From Micromonospora parva (GTDB lineage: Bacteria; Actinomycetota; Actinomycetes; Mycobacteriales; Micromonosporaceae): a stretch of 64,000 nucleotides of DNA. Location of the stretch: positions 1 through 64,000 of the forward strand of contig NZ_JNZS01000002.1 in NCBI RefSeq assembly GCF_000718515.1, in the 5' to 3' direction. Within the stretch, counting starts at the first letter, position 1. The number at the start of each line of letters is the position of its first letter. The notes beneath the pieces are model-generated. The model was not told the origin of the DNA. It saw only the letters and a program-made list of their open reading frames with translations, and did not search any database. The translations under genes were made by a program, and so were the position numbers. This document shows positions 1 to 8,357 of the stretch, one piece after another.

Positions 1-25
1 GGGTGGGGTGGGGTGGGTGGGGTGG
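1..25 (+). repeat. G-run array, G-quadruplex candidate
   Basis: Six runs of two to four or more G, each separated by a single T, fill the first 25 bases and end directly at the murB stop codon. Four or more G-runs with one-base loops fit the classical intramolecular quadruplex pattern. The array touches the window edge, so its full length is unknown. On the murB mRNA it would appear as the C-rich complement. Confidence 0.6.
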
Positions 26-1108
26 TCAGAGGGTGCAGTTGATGAGGACGGGTTCGGGGTGCAGGGTCACGCCGAAGCGGGCGTGCACCTGGTCGCGGAT
101 GGTGGCCGCGAGGGCGAGCAGGTCGCTGGTGTGGGCGGTGCCGCTGCGATTGGTCAGCGCCAGGGTGTGCTTGCTGGAGATGGCCACTCCACCCTCGCCC
201 GGGTGGCCCTTGGCGAAGCCGGCCTTGTCGATCAGCCAGGCGGCGCTCACCTTCACCAGGCCGTCCGCGCCGGGCCAGGCGGGCGGGTCGCCCAGCTCGG
301 TGGCGCGTTCCACCAGTTGGTCGTACGTCGCCCGGTCGAGCACCGGGTTGGTGAAGAAGGAGCCGACCGAGCGGGTGTCCGGGTCGTTGGCGTCGAGCAC
401 CATCCCCTTGCCCGCGCGCAGCCGCAGCACCGTCGCTCGGGCGTCCGCCAGCGGCACCTGGTCGCCCACCTCGACGCCGAGCGCTCTGGCCAGTTCCGCG
501 TAGCGCACCGGCCCGGACAGTGGGGACCTGGTGAGCCGGAAGTCGACCGAGAGCACCACCCAGCGGTCCACGTACTTGAAGATGCTGCCCCGGTAGGCGA
601 AGCCGCAGTCGGCGGCGGGGATGACCTGGCGGGTGCCCTGGATCCGGTCGTACACCTCGACGCCGGTGATCGTCTCGGCGACCTCCTGGCCGTACGCGCC
701 GACGTTCTGGATCGGGGTGGCGCCGGTCGATCCGGGGATGCCGGAGAGGCACTCCAGACCGGACCAGCCGTTGGCGACAGTGGTGGCCACCAGGTCGTCC
801 CACGGCTCGCCGGCGTCGACCCGTACGGTGACCGAGGTGGCGTCCTCCGCGATGACCCGCACGCCACGGGAGCGCACCAGGACGACGGTGCCGGGGAAGC
901 CGGCGTCGCCGATCACCACGTTGCTGCCGCCGGCGAGGATCAGGACCGGCTCTGCCGCGGTCCGCACCGCGCGGACGATCTCGTCGGCGCTGCCGGCGGC
1001 CACGATCCGCGCGGCCGGTCCACCCGTTCGCAGGGTGGTGTAGCCGGCGAGTGGACCGGGGATGGCACGATCGGCGTCGGTTGTCGGCTGGGCGGAGGCG
1101 TCTGGCAC
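26..1108 (-). CDS. murB: UDP-N-acetylenolpyruvoylglucosamine reductase (MurB)
   Basis: MurB reduces UDP-GlcNAc-enolpyruvate to UDP-MurNAc with NADPH and FAD, a cytoplasmic step in peptidoglycan precursor synthesis. The 360-residue product has the FAD-binding half (ILAGGSNVVIGDAGF, residues 57-71; IPGSTGATPIQNVGAYGQ, 124-141; YRGSIFK, 172-178) and the MurB C-terminal half with SVGSFFTNP (247-255), whose Ser250 matches the catalytic serine position. The length is normal for actinobacterial MurB. The GTG start gives a complete family N-terminus. TAAGGT ends 7 nt upstream of it, so the transcript is probably leaderless or nearly so. The gene is divergent from the next one. Confidence 0.96.
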   Translation of the reverse strand: MPDASAQPTTDADRAIPGPLAGYTTLRTGGPAARIVAAGSADEIVRAVRTAAEPVLILAGGSNVVIGDAGFPGTVVLVRSRGVRVIAEDATSVTVRVDAGEPWDDLVATTVANGWSGLECLSGIPGSTGATPIQNVGAYGQEVAETITGVEVYDRIQGTRQVIPAADCGFAYRGSIFKYVDRWVVLSVDFRLTRSPLSGPVRYAELARALGVEVGDQVPLADARATVLRLRAGKGMVLDANDPDTRSVGSFFTNPVLDRATYDQLVERATELGDPPAWPGADGLVKVSAAWLIDKAGFAKGHPGEGGVAISSKHTLALTNRSGTAHTSDLLALAATIRDQVHARFGVTLHPEPVLINCTL

Positions 1109-1177
1109 GCCCTTCACCTTAGGCTGACAATTAGCCGTGGCACCCACTGGTCGCCCGGCACCCCCGGGAGGATGGCG

Positions 1178-1936
1178 ATGAGCAGACTGCAGGGCAGCAA
1201 GGATTTCTGGATCGGAGCGCTCCGGACGGAGGGTCCGGCTTTCGCCGCAGCGGTGGCCGAGGCGCCGCCGGAGACACCGGTGCTGTCCTGTCCGGGCTGG
1301 ACGGTGAACGACCTGACCCTGCACATGGCCGGCATCTACCAGTGGGTTTCGTCGTTCGCCGGCACCGGCCAGACCAGCCAGCCGCCTCGGCGGGAGAAGC
1401 TCGAGGCCGACCCGGGCGTGGACGCGCTCCAGTTGTGGCAGCAGGGTTACGACCGGGTGATGACCCTCTTCGACGGGCTCGACCCGGAGGCATCGGCGTG
1501 GAACTGGGCGCCCCAGCCGAAGAAGGCCGGTTTCTGGCCGCGTCGGATGGCGCACGAGACGGCTGTGCACCGCTGGGACGCGCAGCTCGCCATCGCGGCC
1601 GGTGACCCGGTGGAGGCGAAGCTCGCCGCCGACGGGGTGAGCGAGGTGCTGGACACCTGGCTCCCGGCGGGCCGGCGGCAGGTGCCGGGTGACTGGCACG
1701 GGGTGGTGCAGCTCTGCGCGACGGACGCGGCCCAGGAGTGGTATCTGCGGCTGCGCGGCGAGGGGGTGGCGCTGCTCGACACCGCGACCATCTTCGACCA
1801 CGACGATCACCACGCTCGTGCCCAGGTCAGCGGCACCGCGAGCGATCTGCTGCTGGCGTTGTGGGGGCGGGTGAGTTTCGAGACGCTTGATGTCGTCGGC
1901 GACCGCACCCTGTTGGACGGTCTGCGCACCGGCTGA
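1178..1936 (+). CDS. DinB / mycothiol-dependent maleylpyruvate isomerase-like protein
   Basis: The 252-residue protein begins with a DinB-like four-helix domain. It has the family motifs LSCPGWTVNDLTLHMAGIY (near residues 37-55) and RRMAHETAVHRWDAQ (near 125-139), whose histidines form the metal site in mycothiol-dependent maleylpyruvate isomerase-like proteins. The C-terminal part resembles the MDMPI C-terminal domain. The substrate is unknown; detoxification or thiol transfer with mycothiol is the family expectation, not shown here. The start at 1178 is chosen over an in-frame ATG six bases earlier because GGGAGG at 1166-1171 is correctly spaced only from 1178. A hairpin terminator follows. 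Confidence 0.85.
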   Translation: MSRLQGSKDFWIGALRTEGPAFAAAVAEAPPETPVLSCPGWTVNDLTLHMAGIYQWVSSFAGTGQTSQPPRREKLEADPGVDALQLWQQGYDRVMTLFDGLDPEASAWNWAPQPKKAGFWPRRMAHETAVHRWDAQLAIAAGDPVEAKLAADGVSEVLDTWLPAGRRQVPGDWHGVVQLCATDAAQEWYLRLRGEGVALLDTATIFDHDDHHARAQVSGTASDLLLALWGRVSFETLDVVGDRTLLDGLRTG

Positions 1937-1950
1937 CCGACCGGTCACGA

Positions 1951-1986
1951 ACGAGGGCGTCACCCCATCCGGGGTGGCGCCCTCGT
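1951..1986 (+). terminator. intrinsic-terminator-like hairpin
   Basis: ACGAGGGCG plus CACCCC pairs with GGGGTG plus CGCCCTCGT across an ATCC loop, with one internal mismatch. It lies 15 nt after the preceding stop codon. There is no U-tract, as is common in high-GC actinobacteria. Confidence 0.7.
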
Positions 1987-2015
1987 CGGCGTGTGGGGCC
2001 GACCTCGCGACCTCG

Positions 2016-2076
2016 TGAGAGCGCTCTCTTGACACCGGGTCAGCGACCTACCACAGTGTCGTGAGAGCGCTCTCTG
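2016..2076 (+). promoter_or_regulatory. promoter flanked by two LacI-type operators
   Basis: Two copies of the perfect 12-bp palindrome GAGAGCGCTCTC lie at 2017-2028 and 2063-2074, with centres 46 bp apart. Between them are TTGACA (2029-2034) and a plausible -10, CACAGT (2052-2057), with a 17-bp spacer. The first operator abuts the -35 and the second covers the expected start of transcription. The sequence resembles the CebR box of Streptomyces (TGGGAGCGCTCCCA). The LacI-family gene at the end of this operon is the likely ligand-responsive repressor. Confidence 0.85.
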
Positions 2077-2120
2077 AATTATCTGCCACCACTCGCCCGC
2101 CCTGAGAGAGGTCGAAACCC

Positions 2121-3425
2121 ATGGCTGTCTTCCCGCGCCGCCGCCTCGCCGCGGTGGCCCTCGCCGCCACCACCGCCCTGCTCGTCACCGCTGGCTGCGG
2201 CGGCGGCGACGAGCAGGGCGACGGGCCGATCACCTTGACCGTCGACGTCTTCGGCCAGTTCGGCTACGAGCAGCTCTACCAGGAGTACATGGCCGCGAAC
2301 CCCAACGTGAAGATCGTCGAGCGGGGCACCGGCACCAACCTCGACGAGTACTCGCCGAAGCTGACCCAGTGGCTCGCCGCCGGCCGGGGCGCCGGCGACG
2401 TGGTGGCCATCGAGGAGGGTCTGCTGGTCGAGTACAAGGCCAACCCCGGCAACTTCGTCAACCTGCTGGACCACGGCGCCGCCGACCTCAAGGGCAACTT
2501 CCTCGAGTGGAAGTGGAACGCCGGCCTGACCGCCGACGGCAAGCAGCTCATCGGCCTCGGCACCGACGTCGGCGGCATCGCCATGTGCTACCGCAAGGAC
2601 CTCTTCGAGAAGGCCGGCCTGCCCACCGAGCGGGACGCGGTCTCCAAGCTCTGGCCCACCTGGCCGGACTACATCGCCACCGGCGAGAAGTTCGTCGCGG
2701 CCAAGACCGGGGCGTCCTTCCTCGACGCGGCCACCAACACCTTCAACACCATCCTGTTGCAGACCGCTGGAAACACGACCGGTTACAGCTACTACGACAC
2801 CAGCGACAAGCTGGTCGTCGACAGCAACCCGTCGGTACGGCAGGCCTGGGACACCACGATGGACATCATCGACTCGGGCCTCTCCGGAAAGTACGGATCG
2901 TGGTCCGAGGAGTGGGTCTCCGCGTTCAAGCAGTCGAAGTTCGCCACGATCGCCTGCCCCGCCTGGATGACCGGCGTCATCGAGGCCAACGCCGGCACCG
3001 GCGCCCAGGGCAAGTGGGACATCGCCCAGGTGCCCGGCAACGGTGGCAACTGGGGTGGGTCGCACCTCGCCGTGCCGAAGCAGAGCAAGCACCAGGCCGA
3101 GGCGATCGAGCTGGCCAAGTTCCTCACCAGCGCCAAGGGTCAGATCGGCGCGTTCAAGGCGAAGGGTCCGCTGCCGTCCTCGCCGCAGGCGCTCGACGAC
3201 CCGGCGATCACCGGCGCGAAGAACGCGTACTTCTCCGACGCGCCCGTCGGCACCATCTTCGGCAGCGGCGCGAAGAGCCTGAAGCCGGTCTACATGGGCC
3301 CGAAGAACCAGGCCGTCCGGACCGAGGTGGAGAACGCCGTACGGACCGTGGAGCTGGGCCAGCGCAGCCCGGCGCAGGGCTGGACCGACGCGGTGACCAA
3401 CGCGAAGAAGGCCGCCGCCAAGTAG
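2121..3425 (+). CDS. ABC sugar transporter, solute-binding lipoprotein
   Basis: This is a 434-residue family 1 extracellular solute-binding protein. The signal peptide ends in the lipobox VTAGC with the lipidated cysteine at residue 26, so the protein should be anchored outside the membrane. The body carries the usual bilobal family features (for example GTNLDEYSPKLTQWLAAG and GNWGGSHLAVPKQSKH). It heads an operon with two permeases, a GH1 beta-glucosidase and a LacI regulator, so the ligand is inferred to be a beta-glucoside such as cellobiose (CebE-like). No ATPase is encoded nearby; such systems normally borrow a shared MsiK-type ATPase. Confidence 0.92.
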   Translation: MAVFPRRRLAAVALAATTALLVTAGCGGGDEQGDGPITLTVDVFGQFGYEQLYQEYMAANPNVKIVERGTGTNLDEYSPKLTQWLAAGRGAGDVVAIEEGLLVEYKANPGNFVNLLDHGAADLKGNFLEWKWNAGLTADGKQLIGLGTDVGGIAMCYRKDLFEKAGLPTERDAVSKLWPTWPDYIATGEKFVAAKTGASFLDAATNTFNTILLQTAGNTTGYSYYDTSDKLVVDSNPSVRQAWDTTMDIIDSGLSGKYGSWSEEWVSAFKQSKFATIACPAWMTGVIEANAGTGAQGKWDIAQVPGNGGNWGGSHLAVPKQSKHQAEAIELAKFLTSAKGQIGAFKAKGPLPSSPQALDDPAITGAKNAYFSDAPVGTIFGSGAKSLKPVYMGPKNQAVRTEVENAVRTVELGQRSPAQGWTDAVTNAKKAAAK

Positions 3426-3435
3426 CCCAACCAGC

Positions 3436-3473
3436 GTGCGGGCGGGCTTCGGCGACCGGAGTCCCGCCCGCAC
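3436..3473 (+). terminator. intercistronic hairpin after the binding-protein gene
   Basis: An 11-bp perfect stem, GTGCGGGCGGG with CCCGCCCGCAC, surrounds a 16-nt loop. It lies 10 nt after the binding-protein stop codon and 21 nt before the first permease gene. Its position suggests partial termination or 3'-end protection, giving excess binding protein over permeases. Confidence 0.75.
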
Positions 3474-3494
3474 GGCGGAAAGGAGTTTCCGGGC

Positions 3495-4493
3495 ATGACA
3501 GTCCAGCTCGACGCCCGCCCACCGGTCGCACCGGCGGCCGGCACCCCCCGCCGCTCCTCGGGTCGGCTCAGCCGACTCGACACCCGGTTCTCGCCGTACC
3601 TCTACATCGCCCCGTTCTTCCTGATCTTCGCGATCTTCGGGGCCTACCCGCTGGCGTACACCTTCTGGGTCTCGCTGCACGACTGGGACCTGCTCGGTGC
3701 CGACCACCCCTTCATCGGGGCGGAGAACTACACCCGGCTGCTGGCCGACCCGGACTTCTGGCACGCGCTGGTCAACACGCTCGGAATCTTCGTCATCTCG
3801 ACCGTCCCGCAGTTGCTCGCCGCGCTCTGGCTGGCCAACCTGCTCAACCGCGGCCTGCGGGCCCGCACCGGCTGGCGGATGGCGGTGCTCGTCCCCAACG
3901 TCACCTCCACGGCCGCGGTGGCGATCGTGTTCGGGGTCCTCTTCGGCCGCGAGTTCGGGATGGTCAACTGGCTGCTCGACCTGGTGGGGCTGGACGCGAT
4001 CGAGTGGAAGTCCAACCGGTTCGCCTCCTGGGTGGCCATCTCCGCCATGGTCGACTGGCGGTGGACCGGCTACAACGCGCTGATCCTGCTGGCCGCGATG
4101 CAGGCCATCCCCCGCGACCTGTACGAGGCCGCGGCGATCGACGGCGCCAGCCGGGTCCGACAGTTCTGGTCGGTCACCGTGCCACTGCTCAAGCCCACGA
4201 TCATCTTCTGCACCATCATCGCCACCATCGGCGGCCTGCAGCTCTTCACCGAGCCCCGGATGTTCCACTCCGGCACCAACCCGATCCGCGGCGGACCGCT
4301 GCGGGAGTCGCAGACCCTGACCATGTACATGTTCGAGAACGCCTTCGCCCCGCACTACAACTTCGGGTACGGCTCGGCAGTGGCCTGGTTGCTCTTCGCG
4401 CTCATCGCGATCGTGGCTCTGGTCAACGTGCTGATCCTGCGCCGGATCGGCGGCCGGTCGGGGCCCGACGGACGAAAGGGAGCGGCCCGATGA
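3495..4493 (+). CDS. ABC sugar transporter permease (MalF/CebF type)
   Basis: The 332-residue polytopic membrane protein has a hydrophilic N-terminal tail of about 35 residues and then about six hydrophobic helices, starting with SPYLYIAPFFLIFAIFGAYP. The cytoplasmic EAA loop, which contacts the ATPase, begins at Glu211 (EAAAIDGASRVRQFWSVTVP). It is a binding-protein-dependent sugar permease and would pair with the next gene. AGGAG at 3481-3485 sets the start. The stop overlaps the next start as ATGA, indicating translational coupling. Confidence 0.93.
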   Translation: MTVQLDARPPVAPAAGTPRRSSGRLSRLDTRFSPYLYIAPFFLIFAIFGAYPLAYTFWVSLHDWDLLGADHPFIGAENYTRLLADPDFWHALVNTLGIFVISTVPQLLAALWLANLLNRGLRARTGWRMAVLVPNVTSTAAVAIVFGVLFGREFGMVNWLLDLVGLDAIEWKSNRFASWVAISAMVDWRWTGYNALILLAAMQAIPRDLYEAAAIDGASRVRQFWSVTVPLLKPTIIFCTIIATIGGLQLFTEPRMFHSGTNPIRGGPLRESQTLTMYMFENAFAPHYNFGYGSAVAWLLFALIAIVALVNVLILRRIGGRSGPDGRKGAAR

Positions 4494-5323
4494 GCCGGCT
4501 CTGGCGGGCCAGCCCGCTCACCTACCTGGCCCTGGTCGTCGCGGCCGGCCTGTCGATCTTTCCGATCTGGTGGATGCTCGTCGTCGCCAGCCGTTCCAAC
4601 GACGCGATGGGCCAGCTGCCGCCCCCGATCACCCCCGGCGGCAACCTGGGCGCGAACATCGCCCGACTGTTCGACAACACCGACGCGTACTTCGCGACCG
4701 GCCTGATCAACTCGGTGATCGTCGCCAGCACGGTGACCGTCTCCGTGGTGTTCTTCTCCAGCCTGGCCGGGTTCGCCTTCGCCAAGCTGCGGTTCCGGGG
4801 CCGCAACGCCCTGCTGCTGGTGATCATCGCGACCATGATGGTGCCGACCCAGCTCGGCCTGATCCCGCTCTACCTGCTGATGAGCAAGCTGCAGTGGAAC
4901 GACCGGCTGCCGGCGGTCATCGTGCCGGTGCTGGTCACCGGGTTCGGGGTGTTCATGATGCGGCAGTACGCCGGCCAGGCCATCAGCGACGAACTGATCG
5001 AGGCCGCCCGAATGGACGGCTGCGGCACCGCCCGGATCTGGTGGCACGTGGTGGTTCCCGCGTTGCGTCCGGCCGCCGCCGTGCTCGGCCTGCTCACGTT
5101 CATGACCACCTGGAACGACTTCCTGTGGCCGTACGCTGTGCTGAACGATCCGGCGAATCCGACAGTGCAACTGTCCCTACGAGCCCTGTCGGACGGGTAC
5201 TACCAGGACATGTCGCAGGTGTTCACCGGAACTGCCATCGCGACGCTGCCCCTGCTGCTGGTCTTCGTGTTGTTCGGCCGGCAGATCATCGGCGGGATCA
5301 TGGAAGGTGCGGTCAAGGCGTGA
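4490..5323 (+). CDS. ABC sugar transporter permease (MalG/CebG type)
   Basis: The 277-residue permease is the second transmembrane subunit of the beta-glucoside importer. It has six predicted helices, and the EAA loop starts at Glu171 (EAARMDGCGTARIWWHVVVP). The MalG-type C-terminal sequence TTWNDFLWPYAVL is present. The start codon overlaps the preceding stop (ATGA) and its own stop overlaps the next start (GTGA), so the two permeases and the glucosidase are translationally coupled. Confidence 0.93.
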   Translation: MSRLWRASPLTYLALVVAAGLSIFPIWWMLVVASRSNDAMGQLPPPITPGGNLGANIARLFDNTDAYFATGLINSVIVASTVTVSVVFFSSLAGFAFAKLRFRGRNALLLVIIATMMVPTQLGLIPLYLLMSKLQWNDRLPAVIVPVLVTGFGVFMMRQYAGQAISDELIEAARMDGCGTARIWWHVVVPALRPAAAVLGLLTFMTTWNDFLWPYAVLNDPANPTVQLSLRALSDGYYQDMSQVFTGTAIATLPLLLVFVLFGRQIIGGIMEGAVKA

Positions 5324-6732
5324 GCGAGCACAGCGAGCAACCCAACAGGCGCGGCAACGAGATCCGGTTCCCGGAGAACTTCCTCTGGGGGACGGCCACC
5401 GCCGCGTACCAGATCGAGGGCGCCGCCCGCGACGACGGCCGCGGTCCGTCCATCTGGGACACCTTCAGCCGTACGCCGGGCAAGGTGTACCAGGGCCACA
5501 CCGGCGACGTCGCCTGCGACCACTACCACCGGTACGCCGACGATGTGGCGCTGATGGCCGAGCTGGGCCTGCGGGCGTACCGGTTCTCGGTCGCCTGGCC
5601 CCGGATCCAGCCCGACGGCACCGGCCCCGCCAACCCCCGTGGGCTGGACTTCTACGACCGGCTCACCGACACGCTGCTCGATCGGGGAATCGACCCGATC
5701 GTCACCCTCTACCACTGGGACCTGCCGCAGGCCCTCGAGGACCGGGGTGGCTGGACCAACCGGGACACCGCCGAGCACTTCGCCACCTACGCCACGGCGG
5801 TGTACGCCCGCCTCGGTGACCGGATCGACGTGTGGACCACGCTCAACGAGCCGTGGTGCTCGGCCTACCTCGGTTACGGCAACGGCGTGCACGCTCCGGG
5901 TGAGCGGAACGCGGCGGCGGCCTTCACCGCCGTACACCATCTGCTGCTCGGGCACGGCCTGGCGGCGCGGGCGTTGCGGGCAGCCGGCGCGCGCAGCGTG
6001 GGCATCACCGTCAACCCGGCCGACGTGCGCCCGGCGGACCCGCAGAGCGCTGCCGACGCCGCGGCGGTCCGCCTGGTGGACGGCCTGCACAACCGGATCT
6101 TCCTGGACCCGCTGCTGGCCGGCGGTTACCCGGACGACGTCCGCGAGCACGTGGCCCGGATCGTCGAGCCGACGTTCATCCGCGACGGTGACGAGAAGCT
6201 GATCGCCGCCCCGATCGACCTGCTCGGCATCAACTACTACGCCCCGGGTTACGTGGCCGGGCGGCCCGACGGGGCCGGCAACGACGCGTACCCGGGCACC
6301 GAGGGCGCTGTGCACTTCCTGCCACCGGCCGGCCCGCTCACCGACATGGGTTGGATGATCGAGCCGGCGGGTCTCACCCGGCTGCTGGAGCGGCTCGCCG
6401 CCGACTACCCCGGGGTGCCGCTGCTGATCACCGAGAACGGTGCGGCGTTCCCCGACAAACCCGGCACCGACTCGCCCGACGGCCCGGCGCAGGTGATCGA
6501 CGCCGATCGCATCGCCTACCTCGACGGGCACCTGCGCGCGGCGCACGAGGCGATCTCCCGGGGCGTGGACCTGCGCGGTTATCTCGTATGGTCATTCCTG
6601 GACAACTTCGAGTGGGCGGAGGGTTACCGCAAGCGGTTCGGGATCGTGCACGTCGACTACCTGACCCAGCGGCGCACACCGAAGGCCAGCGCCCGGTGGT
6701 ACCAGGAGGTGATCTCCCGGAACGGGCTGTGA
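5320..6732 (+). CDS. GH1 beta-glucosidase
   Basis: The 470-residue product is a glycoside hydrolase family 1 enzyme that should cleave imported beta-glucosides in the cytoplasm; there is no signal peptide. The N-terminal family signature FLWGTATAAYQIEGA is present. The acid/base glutamate lies in TLNEPW (Glu177) and the nucleophile in LITENGAAF (Glu372), with the C-terminal motif WSFLDNFEWAEGY. Length and motifs are complete. It is coupled to the permease by a GTGA overlap, which supports transport and hydrolysis of the same sugar. Confidence 0.95.
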   Translation: MSEHSEQPNRRGNEIRFPENFLWGTATAAYQIEGAARDDGRGPSIWDTFSRTPGKVYQGHTGDVACDHYHRYADDVALMAELGLRAYRFSVAWPRIQPDGTGPANPRGLDFYDRLTDTLLDRGIDPIVTLYHWDLPQALEDRGGWTNRDTAEHFATYATAVYARLGDRIDVWTTLNEPWCSAYLGYGNGVHAPGERNAAAAFTAVHHLLLGHGLAARALRAAGARSVGITVNPADVRPADPQSAADAAAVRLVDGLHNRIFLDPLLAGGYPDDVREHVARIVEPTFIRDGDEKLIAAPIDLLGINYYAPGYVAGRPDGAGNDAYPGTEGAVHFLPPAGPLTDMGWMIEPAGLTRLLERLAADYPGVPLLITENGAAFPDKPGTDSPDGPAQVIDADRIAYLDGHLRAAHEAISRGVDLRGYLVWSFLDNFEWAEGYRKRFGIVHVDYLTQRRTPKASARWYQEVISRNGL

Positions 6733-6751
6733 CGAGCGGGGGGAAGGCGCG

Positions 6752-7759
6752 ATGACGACGGCGCAGCGGCCGACGCTCGAGGCGGTGGCGGCGCGGGCCG
6801 GGGTGTCCCGCGCCACCGTCTCGCGGGTGGTCAACGGCTCCACCACCGTCGCCGAGCCGATCCGCGAGGCGGTCACCCGGGCGGTCGCCGAGTTGGGGTA
6901 CGTCCCCAACCTGGCCGCCCGCAGCCTGGTCACCCAACGCACCGACTCGGTCGCCCTGGTCATGCCGGAGGCCGCCACCCGGGTCTTCTCCGACGACCAG
7001 GTCTTCCCCGGCATCATCAGGGGCGTCAGTCAGGAGCTGGAGGCGGCCGACAAGCAACTGGTGCTGATGCTCGCCGGCTCGCCGGCGGGGCACCAACGGG
7101 TCGAGCGGTACACCACCGGCCGGCACGTCGACGGTGTGCTCTTCGCGTCGCTGCACGGTGCCGACCCGTTGCCCGGCACACTGGCCCGGCTCGGCATCCC
7201 GGTGGTGGTCAGCGGCCGGCCCCTCGGCGACGTGCCCGTCCCGTACGTCGACGTCGACCACGTGGCCGGGGTGACAGCAGCCGTCCGATACATGATCGAC
7301 AGCGGTCGCCGACGGATCGCGACCATCGCCGGCCCACAGGACATGGTCGCCGGGATCGAACGGCTCAGTGGCTACCGCAGCACTGTCGCCGACGCGGGGC
7401 TGCCCGAGTTGGTCGCCATCGGTGACTTCACCCGGGAGTCCGGTTCGGCGGCGATGCGGCACCTGCTCACCGAGCATCCCGACCTGGACGGCGTCTTCGC
7501 CGCCTCCGACCTGATGGCGCACGCCGCCCTGCGGACGCTGCGCGAGGCCGGTCGGCGGGTGCCCGAGGACGTGGCGGTGGTCGGCTTCGACGACATCGAG
7601 ACCGCCGCGTACACCGAGCCGCCGCTGACCACCGTCCGGCAGCCGATCGTGGAACTCGGCCGCCGGATGACCCGCCAACTGCTCCGGCTCGCCGCCGGGG
7701 AGACCATCGAGCCGGCGGTCATGCTCCCCACCGAGCTGATCCGCCGCGCCTCCGCCTGA
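6752..7759 (+). CDS. LacI-family repressor of the sugar operon
   Basis: The 335-residue regulator has an N-terminal LacI helix-turn-helix and hinge (LEAVAARAGVSRATVSRVVN, residues 9-28) and a periplasmic-binding-protein-like ligand domain (GVLFASLHG, VDHVAGVTAAVRYM, VVGFDDIETAAYTEPPLTTV). It is the last gene of the beta-glucoside operon, 19 nt after the glucosidase, behind a GGGGGGAAGG ribosome-binding site. It probably binds the two GAGAGCGCTCTC palindromes at the operon promoter, so it would control its own synthesis. It is CebR-like, but in Streptomyces cebR sits upstream rather than downstream. Confidence 0.92.
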   Translation: MTTAQRPTLEAVAARAGVSRATVSRVVNGSTTVAEPIREAVTRAVAELGYVPNLAARSLVTQRTDSVALVMPEAATRVFSDDQVFPGIIRGVSQELEAADKQLVLMLAGSPAGHQRVERYTTGRHVDGVLFASLHGADPLPGTLARLGIPVVVSGRPLGDVPVPYVDVDHVAGVTAAVRYMIDSGRRRIATIAGPQDMVAGIERLSGYRSTVADAGLPELVAIGDFTRESGSAAMRHLLTEHPDLDGVFAASDLMAHAALRTLREAGRRVPEDVAVVGFDDIETAAYTEPPLTTVRQPIVELGRRMTRQLLRLAAGETIEPAVMLPTELIRRASA

Positions 7760-7801
7760 CCCCGCCCCCCGCGCGGCCGCCCCCGGGCCGGCGGACGCGC
7801 G

Positions 7802-7865
7802 GCAAGATCCGCGCAACTTCAGGGAAACAGTCCCCTCAGGACGCGCAGAGGCCACTGTTTCCGTG
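7802..7865 (+). repeat. intergenic palindromic repeat, family A copy 1
   Basis: After CAAGATC, a stem is formed by GGAAACAGTCCCCTC (7823-7837) and GAGGCCACTGTTTCC (7848-7862), which pair at 13 of 15 positions. It shares its CAAGATC edge, AGGGAAA and GAGGCCACT core with the elements near 43913 and 52937. It lies 43 nt beyond the LacI stop and may serve as the operon terminator. Confidence 0.7.
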
Positions 7866-7942
7866 ACGTTGTCGCCTCCGGCGGAGGTGGGTCGCGTCGT
7901 TATTGCGTCGCCCGGGTCGGCGATCGTGGTTAGCCTCGCGGC

Positions 7943-8356
7943 ATGCCGCAACCTCTCGCGCTGTTGCACGTCCCCGCTCTCTCCGACGTCGCCGAGTACG
8001 CCTACGCGGCCACCGTCGACGCACCCGCCCGACTGGTGTTCACCGCCGGGGCGTGCCCGCTGGACGCCGAGGGGCGCACTGTCGCGCCGGGCGATCACGC
8101 GGCGCAGGCCCGGCAGGTGATGACGAACCTGACGACCGCTCTCGACGCGGCCGGCGCGCGGCTGACCGACGTCGTGAAGACCACCGTCTACGTGGCGTCG
8201 TCGCAGCAGAAGGACCTGGTCACCGTCTGGGAGGTGGTGCGGGACTTCTTCGGCGACCACGATCCGCCCAGCACCCTGCTCGGGGTGGCGGTGCTCGGCT
8301 ACACCGACCAGCTCGTCGAGGTCGAGGCCGTCGCCGCCGTCCGGACGGGGGCCTGA
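7943..8356 (+). CDS. Rid-family (RidA/YjgF-like) protein lacking the classical arginine
   Basis: The 137-residue protein has the Rid fold pattern (LVFTAGACPLDAEGRTV, VMTNLTTALDAAGARLTDVV, LVEVEAVAAV). Archetypal RidA hydrolyses reactive enamines and imines using a conserved Arg within a PxRT-type segment. Here that segment reads PPSTLLGVAVLGY with no Arg, so imine deaminase activity should not be assumed. TAGCCT at 7931-7936 ends 6 nt before the ATG, predicting a leaderless mRNA. The acetyltransferase starts one base after its stop, so the two are probably cotranscribed. Confidence 0.85.
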   Translation: MPQPLALLHVPALSDVAEYAYAATVDAPARLVFTAGACPLDAEGRTVAPGDHAAQARQVMTNLTTALDAAGARLTDVVKTTVYVASSQQKDLVTVWEVVRDFFGDHDPPSTLLGVAVLGYTDQLVEVEAVAAVRTGA

Positions 8357-8357
8357 C

